Positions 7,751-15,121 of a stretch of DNA of 24,662 bases are shown piece after piece. The position numbers were made by a program, and so were the translations under genes. The notes under the pieces were generated by a model. That model was not told the origin of the DNA, did not search any database, and saw only the letters and a program-made list of their open reading frames with translations. The stretch is from CAYSHJ01 sp964589725. GTDB lineage: Bacteria > Planctomycetota > Planctomycetia > Planctomycetales > Planctomycetaceae. The stretch's first letter is position 1, and each line of letters begins with the position of its first letter. The stretch is taken from the NCBI GenBank assembly GCA_964589725.1, contig CAZPUJ010000145.1, positions 1-24,662 on the forward strand, in the 5' to 3' direction.

Positions 7751-8650
7751 TTGAATCCATCATCGCTCGACCGCAACACAATCCGCGAGCATTCCAGCGA
7801 TCTCGGCGTTTGCCTGGAGATTCGGCGCGGCCGCACAGAAAATCCGTTGCGACCGATGTTCGGTGAACGATTCTTGATTGGCTCGGGCGCAGACTGCGAT
7901 CTGCGTCTGGGAGGCGATGACATCCCACCGTTGCACAGCCTGATGCACTTCGACGGTGCCGATCTTTGGCTGGAGGCGATCGCGCTCGAACCACCGCTCA
8001 AGGTCAACGGCCAGACTGTGAAGACGATTTTGCTGCGGAATTGGGATCGGTTGGAAGTCAGCTCGTTCGACTTTGTTGTGCGACACGAGTGCCTGCGTCC
8101 ACGAGTCGATGCCGCTGACGCAGCGCCGGAAAGTGAACACCAGCTGCCGCACGTGGACTTCGACGCCTCGTTTCCGCTCGACGAATTGCCGTCGCTCGGC
8201 ACCGAAGAGTTGGTCGATCAACTCGACCACGAAATGCGGCGGATCGAACGCTTCGAGCGCCGCCGCACGCTGGGAGCGAAGGCTTTGATGCACGCGATTC
8301 GCCAACGTGCCGCTCGAACGACGACAGCGATGAGTGGTGCAGATGCGTCGTTTCTTTCTGCGCCCAAAGTAGACTCGTCGAACGCCGATGCGCGGACTGA
8401 TCGCTCCGCCGGTGGAGACATGACGATGGATCTCGAACGCACGATCGAGCAACTGCAAGCCGGCATCCGGCAACTGGAAGAGCGTTCCGAGCAACTGATC
8501 CGGCGAGAGCAGGCTTACAACGACGCAGCGTTGACGTTGATCGAAGTTCAGGAACGGATGGCCGCTCAACTGGAATCCTTGCAGCGGCAAGTTGCCGAAT
8601 TGCGGCTAGGCCCAGCCACCGAAGTTCGCCGCGCCCGCGCGAGCGCGTGA
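7751..8650 (+). CDS. FHA-like domain protein with C-terminal coiled coil
   Basis: The frame opens at a GTG at 7664, but a TTG at 7751 has GAGGA (7739-7743) spaced seven bases upstream, so I take 7751 and 299 residues. Residues about 36-111 form an FHA-type beta domain (GERFLIGSGADCDLRLGGDD, then PPLHSLMHF, LKVNGQTV). FHA domains usually bind phosphothreonine peptides. Here the canonical GR is GS and the SRxH region reads PPLH, so classical binding is doubtful. Residues 160-195 are charged and helical, 195-222 are a low-complexity linker, and 225-285 are a Glu/Gln-rich coiled coil (LERTIEQLQAGIRQLEERSE). There is no signal peptide, so the protein should be cytoplasmic. It is transcribed alone and converges on mutY with a 28-base gap. 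The partner is unknown. Confidence 0.8.
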   Translation: MNPSSLDRNTIREHSSDLGVCLEIRRGRTENPLRPMFGERFLIGSGADCDLRLGGDDIPPLHSLMHFDGADLWLEAIALEPPLKVNGQTVKTILLRNWDRLEVSSFDFVVRHECLRPRVDAADAAPESEHQLPHVDFDASFPLDELPSLGTEELVDQLDHEMRRIERFERRRTLGAKALMHAIRQRAARTTTAMSGADASFLSAPKVDSSNADARTDRSAGGDMTMDLERTIEQLQAGIRQLEERSEQLIRREQAYNDAALTLIEVQERMAAQLESLQRQVAELRLGPATEVRRARASA

Positions 8651-8660
8651 TGGCCACGGC

Positions 8661-8692
8661 GATCACTGCGTCCGTCGATCACTGCGTCCGTC
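8661..8692. repeat. 16-bp tandem duplication at the 3' end of mutY
   Basis: GATCACTGCGTCCGTC occurs twice, back to back and identical (8661-8676, 8677-8692). It covers the gap between the convergent FHA and mutY genes and the last codons of mutY. No terminator-like U-tract is present. Confidence 0.8.
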
Positions 8693-9818
8693 GACGCGAG
8701 ACGGTGGACAGGTTCGGGGCCACGGCCTCGCGAGCAATCAAATCCGCCAGCTTGCGGCCGGTGACGGACAGCGGAAAACTCGCGAAGTCCTTTGGCGCGA
8801 CCCAGACAAAGGTGAGCTTCGAGGCGACGCACCTTGCACCGCCAAGCTCTGCTCGCCAGCAGTCAAGCGTGATGCGATAGCGCGTGACGCTATGCTTGAG
8901 TTGTGTCAGTCGCTCGTTGACTTCGACTCGCAGACCGAAAGACTCGGCGACGAGACGTTCGAGTTTCGCTGGCTGCCGCTTGGCCGTAACGCCATTCAGT
9001 TCAAATCGCGGAAAGTCCCACAGACCGGCCCAGCGAACACCTTCGGGCCGGCGGATCAGCAGGAAATGACCGGCAGACTCGATAGCGACAAAGGCTTCAC
9101 TGACTTCACTGATTTCAGTCCGTCGCGGCGGTTGCGGGATATCAGCTTGCACGCCGAGTCCGAACGCTCGGCAACACATGGCGACTGGGCATTCGTGGCA
9201 ATTGGGTTCTTTAGGCGTGCAGACGATCGCTCCCAGGTCCGTCAAGGCTTGATTGAACTCGCCCGGTTGTTTGGGCGGAACGAGCTTTTCGGCCAACGAC
9301 CACAAGGTTCGTTGCCCGCTTGCTGATCGCGGATCGTCGCGAAAGCCGAGCAGTCGGCAATACAGTCGCAGCGTGTTGGCTTCGAGAATCGGCGCCGGTC
9401 GATTGAATGCGAACGAGACGATCGCTCCCGCCGTGTAGCGGCCGATGCCAGGAAGCCGCATCAGTTCGTCGATGGTCGACGGGAACTCGTTGCCGTTCCG
9501 CACAATCTGCTGAGCGGCTTTGCGAAGATTGCGAGCTCGGCTGTAGTAGCCTAAGCCTTCCCATAACCGCAACACCTCGTCTTCGGAAGCAGCGGCGAGA
9601 CTCGCGACATCGGGGAAGCGATTCAGGAACCGCTCGAAATACGGCTTCACCGCGACGACGGTCGTCTGCTGAAGCATGATTTCACTGAGCCACACGCGGT
9701 ACGGATCCGCACAATTTCGCCACGGCAAATCGCGGCCGTGCCGCTTGTGCCAGGTTCGCAAACGAGTGCGAAGTCGATGAAGCCAGTCTGCGTTGATGTG
9801 ATCCAACTCGTCGAGCAT
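8679..9818 (-). CDS. mutY: A/G-specific adenine glycosylase
   Basis: The enzyme removes adenine mispaired with 8-oxoguanine in base-excision repair. The frame extends upstream, but the ATG at 9818 (MLDELDHIN, 379 residues) gives the usual MutY length and avoids overlap with cysK. Seen in order are the catalytic Glu region VWLSEIMLQQTTV (E46), the helix-hairpin-helix LPGIGRYTAGAI (123-133), a complete 4Fe-4S loop C-x6-C-x2-C-x5-C at C200/C207/C210/C216, and a C-terminal NUDIX-like domain for 8-oxoG recognition from about residue 236 (LKHSVTRYRI, 307-316). One oddity is that the position normally held by the catalytic Asp (LDGN in E. coli) reads LEAN, with Glu at 146. It follows cysK on the same strand after 61 bases and has no clear ribosome binding site. 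Confidence 0.93.
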   Translation of the reverse strand: MLDELDHINADWLHRLRTRLRTWHKRHGRDLPWRNCADPYRVWLSEIMLQQTTVVAVKPYFERFLNRFPDVASLAAASEDEVLRLWEGLGYYSRARNLRKAAQQIVRNGNEFPSTIDELMRLPGIGRYTAGAIVSFAFNRPAPILEANTLRLYCRLLGFRDDPRSASGQRTLWSLAEKLVPPKQPGEFNQALTDLGAIVCTPKEPNCHECPVAMCCRAFGLGVQADIPQPPRRTEISEVSEAFVAIESAGHFLLIRRPEGVRWAGLWDFPRFELNGVTAKRQPAKLERLVAESFGLRVEVNERLTQLKHSVTRYRITLDCWRAELGGARCVASKLTFVWVAPKDFASFPLSVTGRKLADLIAREAVAPNLSTVSRRRTQ

Positions 9819-9879
9819 GCAACTAAGCCGGCATGGTCTGCGACACCAAACGTTCCCAGGGATTGAACTCGCCGCATGC

Positions 9880-10812
9880 TCACGCCTTCGCGTACTCGAA
9901 CATTGGCGTCGAGAGGTAGCGTTCGCCGGAGTCGGGCAGGATGACGACGATCGTTTTGCCTTCGCTTTCGGGTCGAGCGGCGATGCGGAGCGCGGCACTC
10001 ATGGCCGCGCCGCAGCTGATGCCGCTGATGATGCCCTCTTCCTTCGCTAATCGCGGAGCCATCTCCATCGACTCCTCATTCGTGACTTGCACGACTTCGT
10101 CGACCAGCGACATGTCGAGGATATCCGGCACGAAGCCGGCTCCGATGCCTTGAATCTTGTGCGGGCCAGGCTTGCCTCCAGAGAGGACCGGACTGGCCGC
10201 CGGTTCGACGGCGATGGATTTCATCGCGTGGCCTTTGTGTTTCTTGATGTAGCGCGACACGCCGGTGATCGTGCCGCCGGTGCCGACGCCGGAGACGAAG
10301 ATGTCGATCTTTCCGTTCGTGTCTTCCCAAATCTCAGGGCCGGTGGTCTTGAAGTGAATCTCGGGGTTCGCGGGATTTTTGAATTGCTGCGGCATAAAGA
10401 AGCCGGGTTGCTTGGCGAGTTCTTCGGCTTTGGCGATGGCACCTTTCATGCCCTCGGCACCTGGCGTGAGCACTAAGGTCGCGCCGTAGGCTTTGAGCAT
10501 CATGCGGCGTTCAACCGACATGGTCTCCGGCATGGTCAACGTCAGTGGATAGCCGCGCGCCGCACAGACGTAGGCCAACGCGATGCCGGTGTTGCCACTG
10601 GTCGGCTCGACGACGTGTATGCCGGGTTTCAAAACACCACGTTTTTCCGCGTCCCAAATCATCGCGGAACCGATGCGGCACTTGACGCTATACGCCGGAT
10701 TGCGGCCTTCGATTTTGGCCAGGATTGTGGCCCGTAGCCCTTGCGTCAGGCGATTGATGCGGACGAGCGGCGTACGGCCGATGGTCTCGGAATTGTCAGC
10801 GAAGATCGGCAT
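9880..10812 (-). CDS. cysK: Cysteine synthase A (O-acetylserine sulfhydrylase)
   Basis: A PLP enzyme that forms cysteine from O-acetylserine and sulfide. The ATG at 10812 is chosen over the longer open frame because AAGGAG precedes it by eight bases; it gives 310 residues, the normal CysK length. Motifs seen are the PLP-lysine region NPAYSVKCRIG (K44), the substrate loop TSGNTGIALAY (71-81), the phosphate-binding GTGGTITGVSRYIK, the family stretch KIQGIGAGFVPDILD, and near the C-terminus GISCGAAMSAALRIA. It is probably the first gene of a unit with mutY. A perfect 8-bp hairpin lies in its leader, about 60 bases before the start. Confidence 0.95.
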   Translation of the reverse strand: MPIFADNSETIGRTPLVRINRLTQGLRATILAKIEGRNPAYSVKCRIGSAMIWDAEKRGVLKPGIHVVEPTSGNTGIALAYVCAARGYPLTLTMPETMSVERRMMLKAYGATLVLTPGAEGMKGAIAKAEELAKQPGFFMPQQFKNPANPEIHFKTTGPEIWEDTNGKIDIFVSGVGTGGTITGVSRYIKKHKGHAMKSIAVEPAASPVLSGGKPGPHKIQGIGAGFVPDILDMSLVDEVVQVTNEESMEMAPRLAKEEGIISGISCGAAMSAALRIAARPESEGKTIVVILPDSGERYLSTPMFEYAKA

Positions 10813-11117
10813 GGGAGAGACTCCTTCAAGGCACAAAAATCGTGGTAAGGCGGACGGCAGGACTAAATTACCGCCACCGAGCTTGCCTCGGTGGTTCACG
10901 CGCTTTTGCACTATGGCGACGGTATTATGAAAGCTTGCCCAAAACGGAGCAATGCCTGGCGGCCGCGCAAACGCAGACATCGCTCATGACGGCATGTTCT
11001 CGAATGACCACGTGGCGAAAGGCCCTTGCCGGGCCGTCGGCAGTTTCGTTTTGCGGCCGATGAGAGTAAGCTGAATCGGTCGTTAATTACCTTTTGTGGC
11101 TCTCGAAGAGTTCTCTC
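10813..11117. other. Divergent intergenic region with a hairpin in the cysK leader
   Basis: The 305-base spacer lies between cysK and the SGNH-like gene and must hold both promoters. CCACCGAG/CTCGGTGG (10874-10881 and 10887-10894, 5-base loop) is a perfect stem with no following U-run on either strand. It is therefore not a terminator; it could be an RNA leader structure or an operator for cysK. I see no S-box or T-box consensus. Confidence 0.5.
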
Positions 11118-12089
11118 ATGCCTCGTCATCGCCGTTCGAACGACATGCGTCGTTTGTTGGTCATCCACGAAACCGCGAAACGCATGCAGGCGGAGGCGGT
11201 GGAGCAGGAGGCATCGACAACGGAGTCCGCTGGTCCGGACGATTCGGCGGCACATGCTCGCGGCGCGGACGAGGGGTCTCGGAAGCCCGGTTGGCTGGCG
11301 CGAGTTGGACTTCGACGAAAGCCATCACCTGCGACAACCTTCGCGTCGCCGAAGGCATTCACCGTGCCACCGACGGTGGTGGCCACGAGGGCTTCCGCGA
11401 CGTTGAAGATTGCTCAAACTTCGGCGGCTCAGACCGCGTCCGGGTGGGAGCGTCTGCGCCAGTTGCTGGAAAGCACTCGGCCGGCGACGTGGGTTTTCAC
11501 CGGCGACACGATCGCGCAAGGTGGCGGTCAGACCGGCGCGGGGCGGACGTACTCCGAGCACTTCGGCGATCATCTGCGGAACAAACTGCGACGCTTGCTG
11601 GACGTCGTGATCAACACGGGCGTGCCGAATTCGCGCTGCGAAAATTTTCTGAAGACGCTCGATTGGCGCGTGACGCGGTTCGCTCCGGAGACAGTCTTCG
11701 TGATGCTCGGCCCGACCGACGCGGCGGCCGGAGCCGCGGGACGCGCGAAGTTTCGAAGCCTGCTTCACGAAGTCGTCGACGCGTTTGAGGCGTCGGCCAC
11801 GATGCTGATTCTGCAGACGCCCCCGACCGTTCGCCCCGACCGATGGACCGACGTGTCCGATCTGCCGGCATATGTCGACTTGGTCCGCGAAGTCGCCGCG
11901 CATCGTGAAGTGCCGTTGATCGATCACTGCGCACTGTTCGAGAACCGTCTGTCGAAAGCCGACTCTGAACCCGATTGGTGGTCGGCCGACGGGGTATTGC
12001 CGAACATGCCGGCCATATCGAACTCGCGCGGCAGCTTGTCGCAGCGCTGTCGACGAAGTAAGTCGCTCACAAGTCGCGCGTTTGGATGA
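11118..12089 (+). CDS. SGNH-like protein with substituted catalytic residues and a probable 3' frameshift
   Basis: The ATG at 11118 gives 323 residues as read. Residues 1-110 are basic and low in complexity, without a clear signal peptide. From about 124 the SGNH hydrolase blocks can be followed: FTGDTIAQGGG (block I), INTGVPN (block II), VMLGPTDAAAG (block III) and SADGVLPN (block V). The usual Ser, Asn and His are replaced by Thr131, Thr200 and Leu294, so ordinary esterase activity is unlikely. After DGVLPN the reading frame becomes unlike the family. In the frame offset by one base, HAGHIELARQLVAALSTK continues the expected SGNH ending and stops at TAA 12059-12061. One base appears to be missing near 12003-12006. 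The restored gene would end five bases from the convergent GNAT gene, whereas the frame as read overlaps it. Confidence 0.75.
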   Translation: MPRHRRSNDMRRLLVIHETAKRMQAEAVEQEASTTESAGPDDSAAHARGADEGSRKPGWLARVGLRRKPSPATTFASPKAFTVPPTVVATRASATLKIAQTSAAQTASGWERLRQLLESTRPATWVFTGDTIAQGGGQTGAGRTYSEHFGDHLRNKLRRLLDVVINTGVPNSRCENFLKTLDWRVTRFAPETVFVMLGPTDAAAGAAGRAKFRSLLHEVVDAFEASATMLILQTPPTVRPDRWTDVSDLPAYVDLVREVAAHREVPLIDHCALFENRLSKADSEPDWWSADGVLPNMPAISNSRGSLSQRCRRSKSLTSRAFG

Positions 12090-12492
12090 ACAGGGCTTTC
12101 TTTTCGCCGGGCAACGTGAAGTCGAAGCCGCAGCACTTAAAGAAGTCTTCGTTGGATGTAATGGCCATGACTTCCAGCACTTGCCGCTCGCGAGCCCGTG
12201 CGACGCACTGCTCGACCAACAACCTCCCGACGCCGCGGCCGCGGAACTCCGGCGACACTGCCAGACTGCGAATTTCGCTCATCTTTGAGGAATAGATCTC
12301 CAGTGCGGCAAAGCCGATGATGAGACCGTCGGCTTCTGCTATGAACCCGTTCGGCAAGAGGTCGCCCAACTCCTGAGTCGTTCGCGGCAGCAACTTACCA
12401 TCGGCGACAAACGGTTCGAGGAACGTCACGAGCGCCGACAGATCTTCGCGCCGTAACGGGCGGATCAGCGTCGCATCGAAGGTCTGGGTCAT
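12067..12492 (-). CDS. GNAT family N-acetyltransferase (N-acetylglutamate synthase-like)
   Basis: A single-domain GNAT protein of 141 residues from the ATG at 12492; a GTG at 12516 is an in-frame alternative, and neither has a clear ribosome binding site. The N-terminal IRPLRREDLSAL is typical for the fold. EIRSLAVSPEFRGRGVGRLL (73-92) contains the acetyl-CoA pyrophosphate-binding R/GxGxG/A loop. The end reads EDFFKCCGFDFT, the usual F..xGF strand. The stretch DGKLLPRTTQEL near residues 31-42 recalls short ArgA-type N-acetylglutamate synthases, which make the first arginine intermediate. That substrate assignment is inference; no arginine genes are nearby. A terminator-like hairpin lies about 65 bases upstream, so the gene probably has its own promoter. 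Confidence 0.85.
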   Translation of the reverse strand: MTQTFDATLIRPLRREDLSALVTFLEPFVADGKLLPRTTQELGDLLPNGFIAEADGLIIGFAALEIYSSKMSEIRSLAVSPEFRGRGVGRLLVEQCVARARERQVLEVMAITSNEDFFKCCGFDFTLPGEKKALFIQTRDL

Positions 12493-12555
12493 TGGAACAC
12501 TTTCGTCGTCGGACACAATAAATCGGACGGCAATATAGTGAACCGGATAGGCCTT

Positions 12556-12615
12556 AAAAAAAATCCCGGAAGCAGCTGGTCCCAGGGGGGCGAAGGACTC
12601 TGGCTACTTCCGGGA
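12556..12615 (-). terminator. Rho-independent terminator or attenuator upstream of the GNAT gene
   Basis: On the minus strand a 13-bp stem (arms 12603-12615 and 12564-12576, one G-U wobble) is followed directly by eight Ts (complement of 12556-12563). A further GTCC/GGAC pair can form inside the 26-base loop. Read leftward this is a classic intrinsic terminator. It lies about 330 bases after the SGNH hydrolase stop codon and just before the GNAT gene, so it could end the SGNH transcript, end a small RNA from 12616-12946, or attenuate the GNAT gene. Confidence 0.75.
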
Positions 12616-12946
12616 GGCGATTGCGAATTTTTCTGTCGCCGAAACGCAAACCGCGTCGAAGGCGGGCGGACGATATGGGGATTCTAAAAGTGAGTCAACA
12701 CGAATTTTCTGGTTTTCCCAACGAGGGCGCACGACCCACTTTGCGCGTGCTGGCGGGTGGAGTAGAAGGTGTTGCGAGGAAATCGACGGAGTTCGGTTTC
12801 GGGGAGGGTTGATCTGGGGAGGTCCACCTGAATGGCATCATTTCACGGGAAGGCGAGGCTTCCGCCGAGCCAGTTTTCTTGATGTTTCAACGTTCGCGTG
12901 GCTCGACAGGAACCTCGCCCTCTCTATTTGAATTGAAGACAGTCTC
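12616..12946. other. Gene-free stretch with a REP-like inverted repeat
   Basis: No convincing gene is present in these 331 bases. A 63-codon plus-strand frame (12621-12812) has no ribosome binding site, family signature or codon pattern that would support it. The stretch holds the inverted repeat listed separately at 12852-12919. Confidence 0.6.
12852..12919. repeat. REP/BIME-like inverted repeat
   Basis: The 20-base arm GGCGAGGCTTCCGCCGAGCC (12852-12871) matches the reverse complement of 12900-12919 at 16 of 20 positions, across a 28-base spacer. Each arm is itself partly palindromic (GGCGAGG and GGCTCGGC themes). This arrangement, two inverted copies of a GC-rich short unit between genes, resembles REP/BIME elements. 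It may also act as a transcript end for the SGNH hydrolase gene. Confidence 0.6.
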
Positions 12947-14209
12947 TTACTTTGGCGGGGCCGGACGAGCTGGTTCGATCACAAACCGATATGGCTTCGG
13001 CCGTGCGACCAGACGTTGCAATTCTTCGAGTTGCTCGTTCGTCGGAACCGACTGTTGAGCCAGCGACGTCGCAAGATCATTTGTCGCGAGATATGCCCGG
13101 CCTAGGACGTTGGCGAGAGCCAATTCGTGTCGAGCATTCGTGAGCGACACGAGCGCGTTGGCTTGAGCGTTCCACGGGCCGCCTGGTTCCCAAGCGTTTG
13201 CGGTTGACGAGGAGATGTTCACTTCTTTGGCGAGATGTTCCGCGGAGAACGTCCCGAGCGAGCGGCCGTCTGCAGTGACTTCGTAACGTCCCTTCGGCAA
13301 ATTCTTCACGCACAGCATGTAACGATTCAGTTCACTGACGACCGGCACGAATCGGAAGTGCAGCGCGAAGAAAATGCCGTGATTGAACGGCAAGCCCTCG
13401 TCGAACCGCGTGAATTCCAACTGATCCTCTTTCCGAACGATGTCCGTGATCTTGCAGTCGGTGGCATCGACAACCTTGGCCTCGGCGGCGTCGAGCGTCG
13501 CGCTCGATACGTCGGCCGGCGCTTTGAAGCCCTTCAAGATCGCGAAGGCGACCGCCAACTGGCCAAGCTCGTTGAGATGCACTCTGTCCGCGACGTGCAT
13601 CGAATTCTGTTTTGCCGAATCGGTGATGGCTTTGTTCGACGCGACGACTCGTTTCTGAATCTCGCGCATCGTGCGTTGCACATCGATCGCCTGTCCGCCG
13701 AGTGATCGCGAAATCTGCATCCCTTCGTCGCACATCTCTTGCAAGAAGCTGTCTTCGCTTGTATCGGGGTCCGCCGCGGTCACCGGTTCCGAGCAGAGAT
13801 AGACTCGTACGCCGCGCTCTTTGCAGGCCGTGACAATCCCGCGCACGGCGTCGAGGTACCGCCGCTTGTGCTCATCGTCCGCGAACACGCCCCAGCCAAT
13901 GTCGTTGGTCCCGAACATCACCGTCAGCACCGTCGGCTTGTGAGCGAACACGTCCCGCTCCAGCCGCTCGAAACCTTCCACCGCCGTGTCGCCGCCGTGG
14001 CCGGAGTTGATGAACCTCACCTTCCGCTGCGGATAGCGCAGCAGCGTGTAGTTCTCGATGAATTTGCCGTAGGTCCGCGTCGCCGTCAGGCTGTCACCCA
14101 GGAACACGACCGTGTCGCCGTCGTGAAGAGCAAAGTCCTCGGACCGCACAAAGCCTGAGCCGAGAATCCAGCACGTCAAAATGGCGCCAGTAAGACGAAT
14201 CGTCGGCAT
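12947..14209 (-). CDS. Secreted SGNH/GDSL-family hydrolase
   Basis: A 420-residue exported esterase/lipase-type protein. The ATG at 14209 is supported by GAGGAG eight bases upstream. Residues 1-23 form a Sec signal peptide. The catalytic set is complete: nucleophile Ser40 in VVFLGDSLTA, the oxyanion Gly in NSGHGGDTAVEG, Asn102 in MFGTNDIGWG, and D208-x-x-H211 in ADRVHLNELG. The hydrolase domain ends near residue 230. The remaining 190 residues form a beta-rich region seen in planctomycete SGNH proteins (FNHGIFFALHFRFVP, PKGRYEVTADGRSLGTF), perhaps binding carbohydrate. The natural substrate is unknown; acetylated polysaccharide is a reasonable guess. It ends some 330 bases before a terminator-like hairpin on the same strand. 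Confidence 0.92.
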   Translation of the reverse strand: MPTIRLTGAILTCWILGSGFVRSEDFALHDGDTVVFLGDSLTATRTYGKFIENYTLLRYPQRKVRFINSGHGGDTAVEGFERLERDVFAHKPTVLTVMFGTNDIGWGVFADDEHKRRYLDAVRGIVTACKERGVRVYLCSEPVTAADPDTSEDSFLQEMCDEGMQISRSLGGQAIDVQRTMREIQKRVVASNKAITDSAKQNSMHVADRVHLNELGQLAVAFAILKGFKAPADVSSATLDAAEAKVVDATDCKITDIVRKEDQLEFTRFDEGLPFNHGIFFALHFRFVPVVSELNRYMLCVKNLPKGRYEVTADGRSLGTFSAEHLAKEVNISSSTANAWEPGGPWNAQANALVSLTNARHELALANVLGRAYLATNDLATSLAQQSVPTNEQLEELQRLVARPKPYRFVIEPARPAPPK

Positions 14210-14528
14210 GTCGGCTCCTCGAAGTTTTCCCCTCGGTAGTGTTCTACCTCAGGCTGAATTGGTCACGCTTGATTTGCGTCGAAACATCACAGGGCCCCGG
14301 CTCGTTCGTGGAGTGCGTCCGGTGTTGGCCCGCAATTTGCGTCCTGCATGCCGATCGCTAGCCCGGCGAGCCACAGAAATAAGTCGTCTGAGTCTCCCGA
14401 ACTAGGACTCCCGGAAATGGCCCGACTGTGAAGACCGAGGCGACGGCCTGATCGATAAGTTGTCTCCTGCCGTTCCGTCGAGGGCTGGAAATTGTCCTTC
14501 ACGAACTCTTTGTCGGCGAACACACGCC
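14210..14528. other. Divergent intergenic region upstream of glmS
   Basis: These 319 bases separate the SGNH hydrolase and the glmS remnant, transcribed away from each other. I see no RNA gene, glmS-ribozyme core or clear promoter box. The small open frames here have no recognisable content. No ribosome binding site stands directly before the glmS ATG. Confidence 0.45.
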
Positions 14529-15102
14529 ATGTGCGGAATCGTGGCCTATCTGGGTCGAAAAGACGCCGCGGAGATTTTAATCAACGGGTTGCGGCGGCTG
14601 GAATATCGTGGCTACGACTCGGCGGGGCTGGCCACGCATGGAAATGGCGGCGTCGAGTTGCGTCGAGCGGTCGGACGCGTCTCGCAACTGAGCGCTCGGT
14701 TGCAACGCGAGCCCGTTCACGGAAAGGTCGGGATCGCGCATTCGCGCTGGGCCACTCACGGTTGGCCGACCGTCGCCAATGCACATCCGCATCTTGACCA
14801 GAGCGGCCGGATCGCGCTGGTGCATAACGGTGTGATCGAGAATCACGCGGCCATGCGGGAGTTCCTCGCGGGCCAGGGTGTCACGTTCCGGAGCGAAACG
14901 GACTCGGAATCGTTAGCGCAGTTGATCGGATTCCTTTACAGGCAATCGGGTGACTTCCTGGAGAGTGTGCGTAATGCGTTGCGTGAAGTCCGCGGCACGT
15001 TCGGCCTCGCGATCTTGTGTGCCGACTGTCCACATCGCCGTGATCAAGGGCCGCGAGGTGGACAAGCCGCGAAATCTGGCCAAAAGCGTCACCGTCGAGT
15101 GA
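14529..15102 (+). pseudogene. glmS: Glutamine-fructose-6-phosphate aminotransferase, internally deleted
   Basis: GlmS makes glucosamine-6-phosphate from fructose-6-phosphate and glutamine for peptidoglycan. From the ATG at 14529 the glutaminase domain is clear: MCGIVAYLG with nucleophile Cys2, LRRLEYRGYDSAG, IAHSRWATHGWPT, LVHNGVIENHAAMREFL and EVRGTFGLAILCAD, about 167 residues. Directly after it, in another frame, come HIAVIKGREVDKPRNL and AKSVTVE with a stop at 15100-15102, the standard GlmS C-terminus. About 420 codons, covering both isomerase domains, are missing at the junction near 15028-15031. As read, the frame runs on to a TGA at 15125 as a 198-residue protein with a junk tail. A lone glutaminase could fold but cannot make glucosamine-6-phosphate. 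Another glmS copy, or an assembly error, is implied. Confidence 0.9.
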
Positions 15103-15121
15103 AGTCCACACTGAGGATGCC

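Noticed and set aside
12621..12812. 63-codon plus-strand frame in the gene-free stretch
   Set aside because: There is no ribosome binding site, no recognisable family content, and it overlaps repeat-like DNA.
14287..14523. 78-codon minus-strand frame upstream of glmS
   Set aside because: The composition looks random, it has no ribosome binding site, and it sits in a divergent promoter region.
14210..14528. glmS ribozyme/riboswitch in the glmS leader
   Set aside because: I looked for the conserved core and could not find it. That ribozyme is also typical of Firmicutes rather than planctomycetes.
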